Positions 54,878 through 64,000 of a DNA stretch of 64,000 nucleotides are shown in pieces (the stretch's first letter is position 1; each line of letters starts with the position of its first letter). The position numbers and the translations under genes were made by a program. The stretch is from an uncultured Winogradskyella sp. (GTDB lineage Bacteria > Bacteroidota > Bacteroidia > Flavobacteriales > Flavobacteriaceae): assembly GCF_947496485.1 (NCBI RefSeq), contig NZ_CANMCZ010000003.1, positions 455,870 to 519,869 on the forward strand, read 5' to 3'. A model generated the notes under the pieces. It was not told the origin of the DNA. It worked only from the letters and a program-made list of their open reading frames with translations, and ran no database searches.

Positions 54878-56545
54878 ATGAATGATCTTCAGATTGCAAA
54901 GCAAATAGAATTAAAACCCATTACTACAATAGCAAAGAAATTTGGAATCGATTCTAATGATATTGAAATGTATGGTAAGTATAAAGCTAAGTTACCACTT
55001 TCAAAAATTGATAGAGAAAAGGCAAAAAACAGTAATCTCATATTAGTTTCAGCAATTTCTCCAACACCAGCTGGTGAAGGTAAAACTACAATTTCTATTG
55101 GATTATCTGAAGCCTTAAATAAATTACAAAAAAAGACAACAGTAGTTCTTAGAGAACCTTCTTTAGGTCCTGTTTTCGGTATTAAAGGAGGAGCAACTGG
55201 TGGAGGGCATTCTCAAGTTTTACCATTAGAAGATATAAATTTGCATTTTACTGGTGATTTTTCGGCAATAGAAAAAGCACACAACTTACTCGCTGCTATT
55301 ATTGATAATAACATTCAAAGTAAAACAAACTCTTTAGGTTTAGACGCAAGAACCATTACCTGGAAACGTGTTATAGACATGAATGACCGAGCATTAAGAC
55401 GAATTATTGTAGGCTTGGGTGGTACTACTTCAGGCGTGCCACGTGAGACTGGTTTTGATATTACAGCAGCTTCTGAAATAATGGCAATTCTCTGTATTGC
55501 AACCAGTCTTGGTGATTTAAAAAAACGTTTAGGAAACATATTCATTGGCTACACCATGGATAAAAAACCTATCTATGCTAGAGATCTCAAGGTAGCCGGA
55601 GCCATGGCAACATTATTGAGACATGCGATTAAACCCAATTTAGTTCAGACTATTGAAGGTAATCCAGCGATTATTCATGGAGGTCCTTTTGCTAATATTG
55701 CACAAGGGACCAACTCAGTTATTGCCACCTTAATGGGAATGACCTATTCTGATTATACGGTTACAGAAGCTGGTTTTGGTTTTGATCTTGGTGCAGAAAA
55801 ATTCTTCGATATTAAATGTCAAAGTGCTAATATTTCGCCAAAAGCTGTTGTATTAACCACAACTATTAGAGCATTAAAATATCATGGAGGTGCAGGTTTA
55901 AAGGCTTTAAATATTTCAAATATTGAAGCATTAAGACTAGGCTTACCAAATTTAGAAAAACATCTAGAAAACATTAAGCAATTTAATGTCACACCAATAA
56001 TTGCTATCAATCGTTTTAAATCTGATAGCAAAGAAGAAATTCAACTCGTTAAAGATTTTGCAAAAGTTAAAAATATACGAGTTGCAGTAGCTAATGTTTG
56101 GGCTAAAGGAGGTGATGGTGCTATTGAACTGGCTAAACACGTTATTGAAGTAGCCGAAAAATGTAAGGAACCGTTTAAACCACTGTATAAGTGGGATATG
56201 GATGTTGAAGAAAAAATAGAAACTATAGCTCAAAAAATCTATGGTGCAGAGCATGTAGATTATAATTCAAGTGCAAAATCACAGCTTAAAAAAATTAAAG
56301 AATTGGGCTTAGATAAGTTGCCAATATGTGTTGCCAAAACTCAAAAATCTCTGTCTGATAATCCTAAACTATTAGGCCGTCCAAAAGATTTTATTATAAC
56401 AGTAAGAGAAATTGAAATTGCAGCTGGTGCTGGCTTTTTAATCCCTATAACTGGTGATATAATGCGTATGCCAGGCTTACCTGCGCATCCAGCTTCAGAA
56501 GGTATTGACATAAGTGATAGCGGTGAAATTACAGGACTCTTTTGA
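54878..56545 (+). CDS. fhs: Formate--tetrahydrofolate ligase
   Basis: A 555-residue enzyme forming 10-formyl-THF from formate, ATP and THF. P-loop TPAGEGKTT (about 63-71), REPSLGPVFGIKGGATGGG, TGDFSAIEKAHNLLAA, and the FEFDLGAEKFFDIK-type block (FGFDLGAEKFFDIK), plus GAGFLIPITGDIMRMPGLP at the C-terminus. Full length. Single gene. Confidence 0.97.
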   Translation: MNDLQIAKQIELKPITTIAKKFGIDSNDIEMYGKYKAKLPLSKIDREKAKNSNLILVSAISPTPAGEGKTTISIGLSEALNKLQKKTTVVLREPSLGPVFGIKGGATGGGHSQVLPLEDINLHFTGDFSAIEKAHNLLAAIIDNNIQSKTNSLGLDARTITWKRVIDMNDRALRRIIVGLGGTTSGVPRETGFDITAASEIMAILCIATSLGDLKKRLGNIFIGYTMDKKPIYARDLKVAGAMATLLRHAIKPNLVQTIEGNPAIIHGGPFANIAQGTNSVIATLMGMTYSDYTVTEAGFGFDLGAEKFFDIKCQSANISPKAVVLTTTIRALKYHGGAGLKALNISNIEALRLGLPNLEKHLENIKQFNVTPIIAINRFKSDSKEEIQLVKDFAKVKNIRVAVANVWAKGGDGAIELAKHVIEVAEKCKEPFKPLYKWDMDVEEKIETIAQKIYGAEHVDYNSSAKSQLKKIKELGLDKLPICVAKTQKSLSDNPKLLGRPKDFIITVREIEIAAGAGFLIPITGDIMRMPGLPAHPASEGIDISDSGEITGLF

Positions 56546-56602
56546 TCTAACTTTTATAATAATTGACTAAAACAAATATTTTTAGAATAAGCCAAAGAAC
56601 AC

Positions 56603-57171
56603 AAGATTATTAATATAGGCACACATGCCGAATCAAATAATGTATCACCAGAGTTATCGCACCTTATTTTCGCTAAAAATGTATCTGATGAGAATAATTC
56701 TCTATACACCTACGAAATAAACAATCAGAATTTATCATCTAATTTGGCAATACTGACTGCATGTGAAACTAGCAAACCAACACACCAATCTGGTGAAGGT
56801 ATGATATTATTGGCCATGCTTTTAATTATGATGGCAGTGAAAGCATATGAACCAGTATATGGAAAATTGACGAACAATCTATTGCTCAAATTTTAAAGTA
56901 TTTCTATGACAATTTATCCAATGGGCTAAACAAAGATGAAGCACTTAGGCAAGTAAAAATCAAGTATTTATCTAGAGTTAAAGGCAGAGCGCTAGCTCCG
57001 CAATATTGGGATAGTTTGGTTTTAATTGGTGATAATTCGCCAACAGATATAAAAGCGTCTTCTAACCTAGTATTTTGGATATTAGGAATTACCCTTATTT
57101 TAATTTTAGCTATTTTGATAAGAAATAAAGAGTGCTTTAAGCGTGTAATACCTTTAATAAGAATAGAAAAC
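56603..57171 (+). pseudogene. CHAT-domain (caspase-like) protease remnant
   Basis: Translated in two frames this is the C-terminal part of a CHAT protein. Frame 1 (56603-56815) reads INIGTHAES..LSHLIFA..LYTYEI..NLAILTACETSKPTHQSGEGMILLA, keeping the catalytic His (GTHAE) and Cys (TACET). A 1-base deletion near 56815 (in what should be GCC-CAT) shifts to frame 2, AFNYDGSESI, then an in-frame TGA (56848-56850), then TSIWKIDEQS..FYDNLSNGLNKDEALRQVKIKYL..PQYWDSLVLIGDN and a C-terminal transmembrane helix. The N-terminal TPR part is absent. Two lesions and no start indicate a dead gene. Confidence 0.85.
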
Positions 57172-57175
57172 AAAA

Positions 57176-57201
57176 AAAGTCTTTCCTCACGGAAAGACTT
57201 T
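57176..57201 (-). terminator. Intrinsic terminator of rpsT
   Basis: AAAGTCTTTCC (57176-57186), loop TCAC, GGAAAGACTTT (57191-57201): a perfect 11-bp stem. On the minus strand it is followed by a T run (the A run at 57172-57178 on the plus strand). Confidence 0.85.
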
Positions 57202-57224
57202 AATATCTTAGTAAGACATTACAA

Positions 57225-57476
57225 TTATATTGCAGCTACATGCTTAGTTAACTGTGACTTTAAGTTACCTGCTTTATTTGCATGTATAACATTTTTCTTT
57301 GCTAACTTATCAATCATGCTTATAACAGAAGGTAACATTTTCTGTGCTTCTTTAGCATCAGTAATTTCACGTAGTTTCTTTATAGCATTACGAGTTGTTT
57401 TATGCTGATATCTGTTAAGTACACGTCTTTTTTCGTTACTTCTAATTCTTTTTAAAGCTGACTTATGATTTGCCAT
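57225..57476 (-). CDS. rpsT: 30S ribosomal protein S20
   Basis: An 83-residue basic helical protein: [25 protein letters not shown](T)[31 protein letters not shown] (each block under 20 residues as conserved segments). Normal length. Transcribed downstream of the tRNA-Glu gene from a common promoter (57624). Confidence 0.97.
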   Translation of the reverse strand: MANHKSALKRIRSNEKRRVLNRYQHKTTRNAIKKLREITDAKEAQKMLPSVISMIDKLAKKNVIHANKAGNLKSQLTKHVAAI

Positions 57477-57500
57477 TATATTCTTTCTTATTAAAAATTG

Positions 57501-57572
57501 TAGCCCGTAGGGGAATCGAACCCCTCTTACCAGGATGAAAACCTGGCGTCCTAGCCGATAGACGAACGGGCC
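57501..57572 (-). tRNA. tRNA-Glu (anticodon TTC)
   Basis: A 72-nt cloverleaf: acceptor GGCCCGT pairing ACGGGCT (one G-T), D arm with GGCTAGGAC, anticodon arm CCAGG-TTTTCAT-CCTGG (anticodon TTC), T arm GGGG-TTCGATT-CCCC, discriminator A. CCA is not encoded. It lies 24 bases upstream of rpsT on the same strand. Confidence 0.97.
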
Positions 57573-57623
57573 ATTTGGTTATTATACTAATTAAATGAAC
57601 CTTCAATGTTTCCATTGCGGATG

Positions 57624-57653
57624 CAAAAATACAACTATTTTTAAATGTTGCAA
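57624..57653 (-). promoter_or_regulatory. Promoter of tRNA-Glu-rpsT
   Basis: On the minus strand: TTG (57651-57653), 19-base spacer, TATTTTTG (57624-57631). Both elements at consensus spacing; the tRNA starts at 57572. Confidence 0.5.
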
Positions 57654-57681
57654 CTACTAGCATATTTTTTTTGAAAAATAT

Positions 57682-59160
57682 TTAATATGCTTTCGCAAAA
57701 AGAACACGTTGGGTTGACGGTTGTCCGCTATAAACACATTTACCATCATCTAGTTTATTGTTCATCGGAATACAGCGTATTGTTGCTTTTGTCAACTCTT
57801 TTATTTTTTGTTCGGTCTCATTTGTACCATCCCAATGAGCTGAAATAAAGCCAGTCTTAGTCTCTAAAACAGTTTTAAACTCATCAAAATTTTCAACTTC
57901 AGTAATATGAGTATTTCTATAATTTAAAGCTTTCGTAAATAACTCATGTTGTATTACTACTAAAAGATCTTTTATAGTTTGAGTTAGTTTATCAATCTGA
58001 ATAATCTCTTTTGTTAGAGTATCGCGTCTAGCCAATTCAACAGTATTGTTTTCTAAATCCTTGGGTCCTATTGCTACTCTCAAAGGCACACCTTGTAACT
58101 CATGCTGAGCAAATTTTGCTCCAGGTCTATGAGTATCTCGCTTATCAAACTTGCAACTAACACCTAAGGTTTTTAGTTCGCTAATAATGGAATTAGCTTT
58201 TTCAGAAATAATTTCAAATTGTTCATCATTCTTATATATAGGGACTATGACGACTTGAAATGGGGCTAAGTTTGGAGGTAGCACTAATCCTTTATCATCG
58301 CTATGGGTCATAATCAAAGCTCCCATTAAACGCGTAGAAACTCCCCATGATGTCGCCCACACATAGTCTAATTTACCTTCATTATTAGTAAACTTAACAT
58401 CAAAAGCTTTTGCAAAATTCTGACCTAAAAAGTGAGATGTACCAGCTTGTAGCGCTTTTCCATCTTGCATTAATGCTTCAATACAATAAGTTTCTAGTGC
58501 ACCAGCAAAACGCTCACTTTCTGTTTTTATACCCTTTATCACAGGAATCGCCATAAAGCTTTCAGCAAATTCTGCATATACATCATTCATTTGCTCAGCT
58601 TCAACTAATGCTTCTGCTTTAGTTGCATGTGCTGTATGTCCTTCTTGCCATAAAAACTCAGCAGTTCTTAAAAATAATCGTGTACGCATTTCCCAACGTA
58701 CAACATTAGCCCATTGATTTATTAAAATTGGTAAATCTCTATAACTTTGTATCCAACCCTTATATGTATTCCAAATAATAGCTTCACTTGTTGGTCTTAC
58801 AACCAATTCTTCTTCTAATTTAGCATTTGGATCAACACGTAGTTTCCCTTCATTATCTGGATCGTTTTCTAGTCTATAGTGAGTAACAACTGCACACTCT
58901 TTGGCAAAACCTTCTGCATTCTTTTCTTCAGCTTCAAACAAACTTTTAGGTACAAATAATGGAAAATAAGCGTTCACATGCCCAGTTTCCTTAAACATTC
59001 TATCTAGTTCTGCTTGCATTTTCTCCCAAATAGCATAGCCATACGGTTTTATGACCATACAGCCTCTGACTGCAGAATTTTCTGCTAAATCAGCCTTTAC
59101 AACCAATTCGTTGTACCATTTTGAATAATCTTCTGCTCTACTTGTAAGATTTTTGCTCAT
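57682..59160 (-). CDS. proS: Prolyl-tRNA synthetase (type 3, archaeal/eukaryote-like)
   Basis: A 492-residue class II synthetase without the bacterial editing insertion. [35 protein letters not shown] is the N-terminus (key blocks: [27 protein letters not shown]). Motif 2: [35 protein letters not shown] and [14 protein letters not shown] follow, and the C-terminal zinc-domain-like part. Full length. Confidence 0.96.
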   Translation of the reverse strand: MSKNLTSRAEDYSKWYNELVVKADLAENSAVRGCMVIKPYGYAIWEKMQAELDRMFKETGHVNAYFPLFVPKSLFEAEEKNAEGFAKECAVVTHYRLENDPDNEGKLRVDPNAKLEEELVVRPTSEAIIWNTYKGWIQSYRDLPILINQWANVVRWEMRTRLFLRTAEFLWQEGHTAHATKAEALVEAEQMNDVYAEFAESFMAIPVIKGIKTESERFAGALETYCIEALMQDGKALQAGTSHFLGQNFAKAFDVKFTNNEGKLDYVWATSWGVSTRLMGALIMTHSDDKGLVLPPNLAPFQVVIVPIYKNDEQFEIISEKANSIISELKTLGVSCKFDKRDTHRPGAKFAQHELQGVPLRVAIGPKDLENNTVELARRDTLTKEIIQIDKLTQTIKDLLVVIQHELFTKALNYRNTHITEVENFDEFKTVLETKTGFISAHWDGTNETEQKIKELTKATIRCIPMNNKLDDGKCVYSGQPSTQRVLFAKAY

Positions 59161-59215
59161 TTTCAGTATTTTGGCACAGATATTGTGCTTATGTTAAATG
59201 TATAAAATAGTTCAG

Positions 59216-59243
59216 CAAAACTAACTATTTTTGCTATGTTCAA
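59216..59243 (-). promoter_or_regulatory. Promoter of proS
   Basis: On the minus strand: TTG (59241-59243), 17-base spacer, TAGTTTTG (59216-59223). A plus-strand TATTTTTG (59226-59233) lies within the same segment and may be the -7 box of the divergent lipoprotein gene, so the two promoters would overlap. Confidence 0.45.
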
Positions 59244-59261
59244 CAATAAAATAAAAGAGAT

Positions 59262-60380
59262 ATGCAATTTAAAACTATTACAAAACAAAAATTGCCATTT
59301 TTTGTTGCAATCGGTCTAATGGCTGTATTAACATCATGTGGCTCATTTCAATATGCAGGATATGATAATGATGGCATATACTCTGACGGTTATGGTACCG
59401 AAGTCGAAGTTGAACAACCTGTAGTTACTACTTCTACTAATGACTCAAATTATTATAAAAATTATTTTGCTGAAAATTCTGCTGAAGTTGATGCAATAAA
59501 CGAAGAAAGTCAAATATTTACTGATATAGATTCTTATGAAGGAAACTATATTGAAACTGCTCAAGACACTTTAGAGCAGCGACCTGCCTATGGTGGTTGG
59601 GGACAAAATAATAGCAATGTTACTATCAATGTCATTGATAATGGATGGTATGGATGGAATGATCCATGGTTATGGAATGGTGGCTTTGGATGGAATAACT
59701 GGGGTTGGGGACGACCTTGGGGTTGGAATCGTTGGGGATGGAATGCAGGATGGGGCTACGGCTGGAATAACTGGGGTTGGAATGCAGGATGGGGTTACGG
59801 CTGGAATAATTGGGGATGGAACGCTTGGTGTCCACCAGGATATAATAATTGGGGTTGGAATAATGGCTTTTATAGAAATAATAATAGATATGCTTACAAC
59901 AGTGGTCGTAGAGGAGTTTTATACAATAATAACTTAAGTCGCACAACTAGAAGTAATTCGGCAATATCTCGCCGTGATTATTCAACACGTAGATTAAGTA
60001 ATGTGACAAGAAATACAAGAAGTACTTCAAGGATAAGATCTAATTCTTCAACTAGAAGCATTGGAAATACTACTCGTACGACTAGATCGTCAAGAGCAAT
60101 TAGAAGTTCAAACCCTACCAGAACAACAAGATCTAATAATAGAGTAACGCGTCCTACTAGAAGTACAAGATCTTCAGGTAGTGTAAGATCTACAAGAAGC
60201 ACAAGATCTTCTGGAAGTGTTAGATCATCTGGCTCTCGTAGCTCTAGATCTTCAGGTAGCGTAAGATCTTCAGGATCACGTAGCTCTAGATCATCTGGTA
60301 GCGTAAGGTCTTCATCTAGAAGTTCTTCTAGATCATCTGGAAGTAGAAGTAGTTCTTCCGGTAGACGTGGTCGTGGATAA
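59262..60380 (+). CDS. Lipoprotein with WGN-rich and Arg/Ser-rich repeats
   Basis: A 372-residue protein, lipobox LTSC (Cys26). An acidic region (35-100) is followed by a Trp/Gly/Asn-rich stretch (about 125-200; repeated GWNNWGWNAGWGYG), then a long Arg/Ser/Thr-rich basic tail (about 225-372; repeats of TRSNxxRxTRS and SSGSVRSSGSRSSRSSGSV). Both blocks are tandem repeats at DNA level too. The charge split (acidic, aromatic, strongly basic) suggests binding of polyanions or surfaces. No family recognised. Possibly co-transcribed with the next OMP gene (35 bases). Confidence 0.75.
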   Translation: MQFKTITKQKLPFFVAIGLMAVLTSCGSFQYAGYDNDGIYSDGYGTEVEVEQPVVTTSTNDSNYYKNYFAENSAEVDAINEESQIFTDIDSYEGNYIETAQDTLEQRPAYGGWGQNNSNVTINVIDNGWYGWNDPWLWNGGFGWNNWGWGRPWGWNRWGWNAGWGYGWNNWGWNAGWGYGWNNWGWNAWCPPGYNNWGWNNGFYRNNNRYAYNSGRRGVLYNNNLSRTTRSNSAISRRDYSTRRLSNVTRNTRSTSRIRSNSSTRSIGNTTRTTRSSRAIRSSNPTRTTRSNNRVTRPTRSTRSSGSVRSTRSTRSSGSVRSSGSRSSRSSGSVRSSGSRSSRSSGSVRSSSRSSSRSSGSRSSSSGRRGRG

Positions 60381-60415
60381 ACTTTAATTTAATTCCAAAT
60401 TTAAAAAAATTACTT

Positions 60416-61942
60416 ATGAAAAAATTACTTATGCTAGGCATAGGCTTAATAAGCACGTCTTATATCTTAGCACAGGACATTACAGATGCTGTAAGGTATT
60501 CTATGGATGAAATTCAGGGTACAGCTCGCTTCAGAGCAATGGGTGGTGCATTTGGAGCTCTAGGTGGTGATATGTCTGCCGTGAATATAAATCCTGCTGG
60601 TTCAGCAATATTTAACGAAAGTCACGCTTCTATATCGCTGGGATTATTTAATACAGATAATGAAATCAGCTATTTTAATGATGTAAATATATCTACTAAT
60701 TCAGATATAGACTTAAATCAATTAGGCGCTGCGTTTGTTTTTAGAAACGCAGATATTAATTCACCTTGGCGAAAAGTTACATTAGGTATTGTATACGACC
60801 GTGCTGCTGATTTTAATGACGATTGGGTAGCGAACGGAATAAACCCAAATAACACAATTGGTAATTACTTCTTACAAAATGCTCAAGGTTTAAGATTAGA
60901 TGAAATTTCCGCACTTCCAGGAGAAACATTGTCTGAAGCTTATAACGAAATAGGTACATTCTATGGGTATGGAAATCAACAAGCATTTTTAGGATTTGAA
61001 GGTTTTATAATAGATCCTGTTGACGATACTGACGATAATACAGCGTATACATCAAATATAGATGTTAATGGTACAAATTTTAATCAACGTTATACTTATG
61101 CAAGTCGAGGTTATAATGGAAAATTAGCATTTAATTTAGCAACAAGTTATGATGATAAAGTTTATTTTGGATTGAACCTTAATTCACATTTTATTAATTA
61201 CGAACGTTCAACTTTTTTAAGTGAGTCAAACTCAAATGCCAATTCAACAATTACTGACGTTGATTTTGAAAACTATTTATTGACTACTGGTAGTGGCTTT
61301 TCATTTCAACTAGGAGGTATTGCTAAGGTTACAGAAGAATTAAGAGTTGGCGTATCTTATAACTCACCAACTTGGTACAGAATTTCTGATGAAACAGCTC
61401 AATATTTAGCTACTACTAGAACAGAAGGAGGCTCAGACATTAATCAAGTTGTAAACCCAAATGTAATTAATGTATATGAAGAATATAGATTACAGACACC
61501 TGGAAAAGTTACAGGAAGTTTGGCATATGTTTTCGGTAAGAAAGGTTTAATTAGTTTTGATTATGCTGTTAAAGATTATAGCAGCGCAAAATTTAGACCT
61601 ACTTCAGATTTACTTTTCTCTGGATTAAATAATGAGATTAATAATACATTAGATTCTTCGACTTCATATAGATTAGGTGGAGAATATCGCTATAAACAAT
61701 TGAGTTTTAGAGGAGGTTATCGTTTTGAAGGAAGTCCATATAAAGATGACACATTTTATGGTGATCTATCTGGTTACTCTTTAGGATTAGGATATAGTTT
61801 TGGTGATTTTAATTTAGATTTTGCTTACAGCTATGCTGAACGCGATATTAACTATCAATTATATAATATCGGATTAACTGATACTGCACAAATACAATCC
61901 AGATTTACTGATTTTATTTTAAGCTTAGCATTTAATATTTAA
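60416..61942 (+). CDS. OmpP1/FadL/TodX-family outer-membrane protein
   Basis: A 508-residue barrel with signal peptide (1-19, ILAQ). AVRYSMDEIQGTARFRAMGGAFGALGGDMSAVNINPAGSAIF is the FadL-like N-terminal block (visible as ARFRAMGGAFGALGGD and INPAGSAIF); C-terminal beta strands end in FILSLAFNI. These channels move hydrophobic compounds; substrate unknown. Closed by a strong bidirectional terminator. Confidence 0.85.
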   Translation: MKKLLMLGIGLISTSYILAQDITDAVRYSMDEIQGTARFRAMGGAFGALGGDMSAVNINPAGSAIFNESHASISLGLFNTDNEISYFNDVNISTNSDIDLNQLGAAFVFRNADINSPWRKVTLGIVYDRAADFNDDWVANGINPNNTIGNYFLQNAQGLRLDEISALPGETLSEAYNEIGTFYGYGNQQAFLGFEGFIIDPVDDTDDNTAYTSNIDVNGTNFNQRYTYASRGYNGKLAFNLATSYDDKVYFGLNLNSHFINYERSTFLSESNSNANSTITDVDFENYLLTTGSGFSFQLGGIAKVTEELRVGVSYNSPTWYRISDETAQYLATTRTEGGSDINQVVNPNVINVYEEYRLQTPGKVTGSLAYVFGKKGLISFDYAVKDYSSAKFRPTSDLLFSGLNNEINNTLDSSTSYRLGGEYRYKQLSFRGGYRFEGSPYKDDTFYGDLSGYSLGLGYSFGDFNLDFAYSYAERDINYQLYNIGLTDTAQIQSRFTDFILSLAFNI

Positions 61943-61951
61943 AAAAAAAAT

Positions 61952-61983
61952 AAAAAGCCTGAGCAATTGTGCTCAGGCTTTTT
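61952..61983. terminator. Bidirectional intrinsic terminator
   Basis: AAAAAGCCTGAGC (61952-61964), loop AATTGT, GCTCAGGCTTTTT (61971-61983): a 13-bp perfect stem between convergent genes. Confidence 0.92.
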
Positions 61984-62001
61984 ATTTATATTAATCTACT
62001 A

Positions 62002-64000
62002 CTATCGTTTCAAGGTAAAATGGGCTTTAAATTCTTTTCGGTTACCGGTCATTGGTTCGTCATACTCTACCATAAACCAATAATCACTTGTTGGCATTAT
62101 ATTGCCATTGAACGTTCCGTTCCAACCTTGCCCTGTCGGACTAAGCTGTTTCAATAACTTTCCGTAGCGGTCAAATATATAAATTTTTGCGTTACTTCCA
62201 ATACCTGGTATGTTCCACGTGTCATGGTTGCCATCCCCATTGGGTGTAAAGTACAACGGATAATCAAGCACAAAGACAGATTCTGTAACCAGTCCACAGC
62301 CGTTCTTATCTCTTGCTGTGACCTCATGGTCACCTGCTGATACGTTACTGAACGTACCTTCATCTTGCCATGGACCATCATCTAAACTATATTCGTAAAC
62401 GCCAATACCTGTTGCCAATGCTTCTATAACGTGATTATCTGCAAAAGCTTGTGTCACCAGATTAACTTCTAGCATTGGTGGCTCACTTTCTATAACTTCA
62501 GTACTGTCTGTATGGGTACAACTCGTTACCGTTGACGTACTCAGATCGGTTACCGTTACACTATAGGTTCCCCCTTGGTTTGGCATCAGACTTGAACCGG
62601 TCTCTGCTGTAAGTATCTCACCATTATAACTCCATTCAAAACTATAATTGACTGTTGATAAGCCGGTCTCTAAAATGAGTGGGTCTAGTACTTCTGTGCC
62701 ATTGGTGTTCACACATAGAATGTAACTGTCCTCTAAATCGAACTCTGGTAATGGGTTGACCTGTAGGGTTAATGCTGCTACAGCATAACATATAGAGGTA
62801 TCGGTACCTAATATGGCATCTGGTGTATCATTGTCTACTCTTGCATAAATCACTTGTGGGTTGACGATGTTCTCATACAGGGTTGGTAAGGGATTTACGT
62901 TTAAGTCCGCATCCTCTGCTGTCTCATAGTAAGTGACGCTATAATTTAATGGATCTTGACCGTCTAATATTTCAATGTCTTGTGTCGTTAAATCAAACTG
63001 TGTACTATCATTAACTGGATTGCCATCGGTTTCCATATTATCATCACAGGTTTGGTAAAGGATTGGATTCATATCCGAGTTGGCTTCTGCAGCTTCATCA
63101 ACTTCGATATTGAAGCTCTGTGTACTTATCGAACAGCCTGTAACATTGTTTGTTATGGTTACAAAAATCTGCTGTGGGTTGCTAAGGTTGTTGTAGGGAC
63201 TTACCAAGGCGTTCATACCTGCTTCTGCATCGCTCACGTTTTGGTGGTAGCTTACTATAAATTGTGATGGGTCTTGACCATTGAGTACTTCGGCATCCTT
63301 GGTCGTTAAATCAAAACTATCAAAGCCATCCGTGTTCAGCTCACATTGTATAAAGTCCGTTACTGCAATGACCTCTGGTAAAGGGTGTACGATAATCGCA
63401 AAATTAACCACAACATAACAGCCTGTAACATCATTGGTCACTCTGACATAAATCTCCTGATCTGGTGTCTCTATATTAGTGTACTGCGCTGGGTCTGCTA
63501 TTGGGTTATCCCCTGAGTCTGCATCTTCCATACTCTCATAATAAGTTGGTGTTACCCCTAATTCCCCGTTGAGTATTAATACTTCATTTTCTCTCAGATT
63601 AAATACCTCGACTCCATCGCCTGTGTTGGTATCATCACACAACTCTATATCTGGTAATTGGTCACTTGGTGTTGGCGTTGGTATCGGATTGACTCTTATA
63701 GTAAAGGTTACTGTATTGTAACATCCTGTAGCAATATTCTCTGCTCTTACGAAAATAGTCTGTACAGTACTTGTGTTGGTATAAGGACTGACTATTGGAC
63801 TTATTGCATTCTCTGCATCTGCTAGTGTTTCGTAATACGTGATAGCAATCCCTGGCTGACCACCCAAAATCTCTGCATTGGCTTCTTCTAAGGTAAAGGC
63901 TTCTTGCTCATCACCTGGATTATTATAATCACATTCTTCTAATGGTGCTGGTGTTACCAAAACTGGTAAAGCGTTGACAATTAACTCTAAACGCGTTAGC
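62002..64000 (-). CDS. T9SS type B protein, C-terminal part (gene continues beyond the right edge)
   Basis: At least 666 residues; the frame is open to the last base, so the N-terminus and signal lie outside. Four Ig-like/SprB-like units of about 100 residues (LCDDTNTGDGVEVFNL, EVLNGQDPSQ, TYYESMEDADSG, IYVRVTNDVTGCY pattern), then a region with YSFEWSYNGEIL, and the C-terminal CHU_C domain (about the last 90 residues: YFTPNGDGNHDTWNIPG, FDRYGKLLKQL, YWFMVEY, ending FTLKR). Bases here look more GC-rich than in neighbouring genes. Likely a surface adhesin exported by the T9SS. Confidence 0.9.
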   Translation of the reverse strand, partial: LTRLELIVNALPVLVTPAPLEECDYNNPGDEQEAFTLEEANAEILGGQPGIAITYYETLADAENAISPIVSPYTNTSTVQTIFVRAENIATGCYNTVTFTIRVNPIPTPTPSDQLPDIELCDDTNTGDGVEVFNLRENEVLILNGELGVTPTYYESMEDADSGDNPIADPAQYTNIETPDQEIYVRVTNDVTGCYVVVNFAIIVHPLPEVIAVTDFIQCELNTDGFDSFDLTTKDAEVLNGQDPSQFIVSYHQNVSDAEAGMNALVSPYNNLSNPQQIFVTITNNVTGCSISTQSFNIEVDEAAEANSDMNPILYQTCDDNMETDGNPVNDSTQFDLTTQDIEILDGQDPLNYSVTYYETAEDADLNVNPLPTLYENIVNPQVIYARVDNDTPDAILGTDTSICYAVAALTLQVNPLPEFDLEDSYILCVNTNGTEVLDPLILETGLSTVNYSFEWSYNGEILTAETGSSLMPNQGGTYSVTVTDLSTSTVTSCTHTDSTEVIESEPPMLEVNLVTQAFADNHVIEALATGIGVYEYSLDDGPWQDEGTFSNVSAGDHEVTARDKNGCGLVTESVFVLDYPLYFTPNGDGNHDTWNIPGIGSNAKIYIFDRYGKLLKQLSPTGQGWNGTFNGNIMPTSDYWFMVEYDEPMTGNRKEFKAHFTLKR

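Noticed and set aside
57016..57408. Plus-strand 130-residue open frame
   Set aside because: It begins inside the CHAT remnant at a TTG and then runs antisense through rpsT; a chimera of relic and shadow, not a gene.
59590..59946. Overlapping frames on both strands in the WGN-repeat region
   Set aside because: Low-complexity repeats keep several frames open; only the frame with signal peptide and lipobox is supported.

Overview
The window is a low-GC (by eye about one third G+C), gene-dense chromosomal segment of a marine-type Flavobacteriaceae (phylum Bacteroidota). Evidence: three proteins with the gliding-associated/type IX secretion type B C-terminal domain, a PorP/SprF-family protein, flavobacterial house genes (GSCFA, VF530, DUF4920, the LemA-TPM-TPM set), TAnnTTTG-type -7 promoter boxes, and a tRNA-Glu encoded without CCA. 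I cannot fix the genus from sequence alone; it resembles Winogradskyella/Psychroserpens/Lacinutrix relatives.

Left accessory part (1-8.2 kb, all minus strand). A lipoprotein-sensor kinase-LuxR-type response regulator operon (8134-5118), a second lipoprotein (5040-4192), and a four-gene operon (4093-13) encoding a membrane-anchored phage-collar-like protein, a papain-like protease lipoprotein with a CARDB tail, a pentapeptide-repeat lipoprotein and an Lgt-family transferase. An inverted 7-2-7 motif, TACCCAATAANNGGTA, sits 58-79 bases upstream of two of these transcription units. A diverged copy at the same distance precedes the third, and one more lies at the left edge, where it would serve a gene outside the window. 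I read this as a small regulon run by the local two-component system, controlling a set of surface proteins; it is the best candidate here for an undescribed system.

Core part (8.3-35.4 kb): ilvE, DUF4920, mnmD, trpBA, trmL, a DEAD-box helicase, a UDG-like protein, yaaA, rluD-PASTA, ddl, coaD, GSCFA, alaS, an M23 peptidase-MerR pair and LemA-TPM-TPM. Within it lies a probable acquired cassette (about 20095-22459): one beta-propeller protein gene followed by a 190-bp folded repeat, bounded by matching 8-bp sequences. A 31-bp palindromic element occurs three times (14106, 22617, 29474); one copy is translated inside the UDG-like gene.

Surface/secretion part (35.5-53.9 kb): a TonB-receptor-like barrel, a C-type-lectin T9SS cargo, der, a five-LysM protein, then a 1892-residue repetitive T9SS cargo with its SprF-like and OmpA-like partners. 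The giant gene has 17 repeats, six of which form three dimers of exactly 471 bp.

Right part (53.9-64 kb): era, fhs, a frameshifted CHAT-protease pseudogene, rpsT with tRNA-Glu, proS, a WGN/RS-repeat lipoprotein, a FadL-like outer-membrane protein, and the C-terminal part of another T9SS type B protein running off the right edge.
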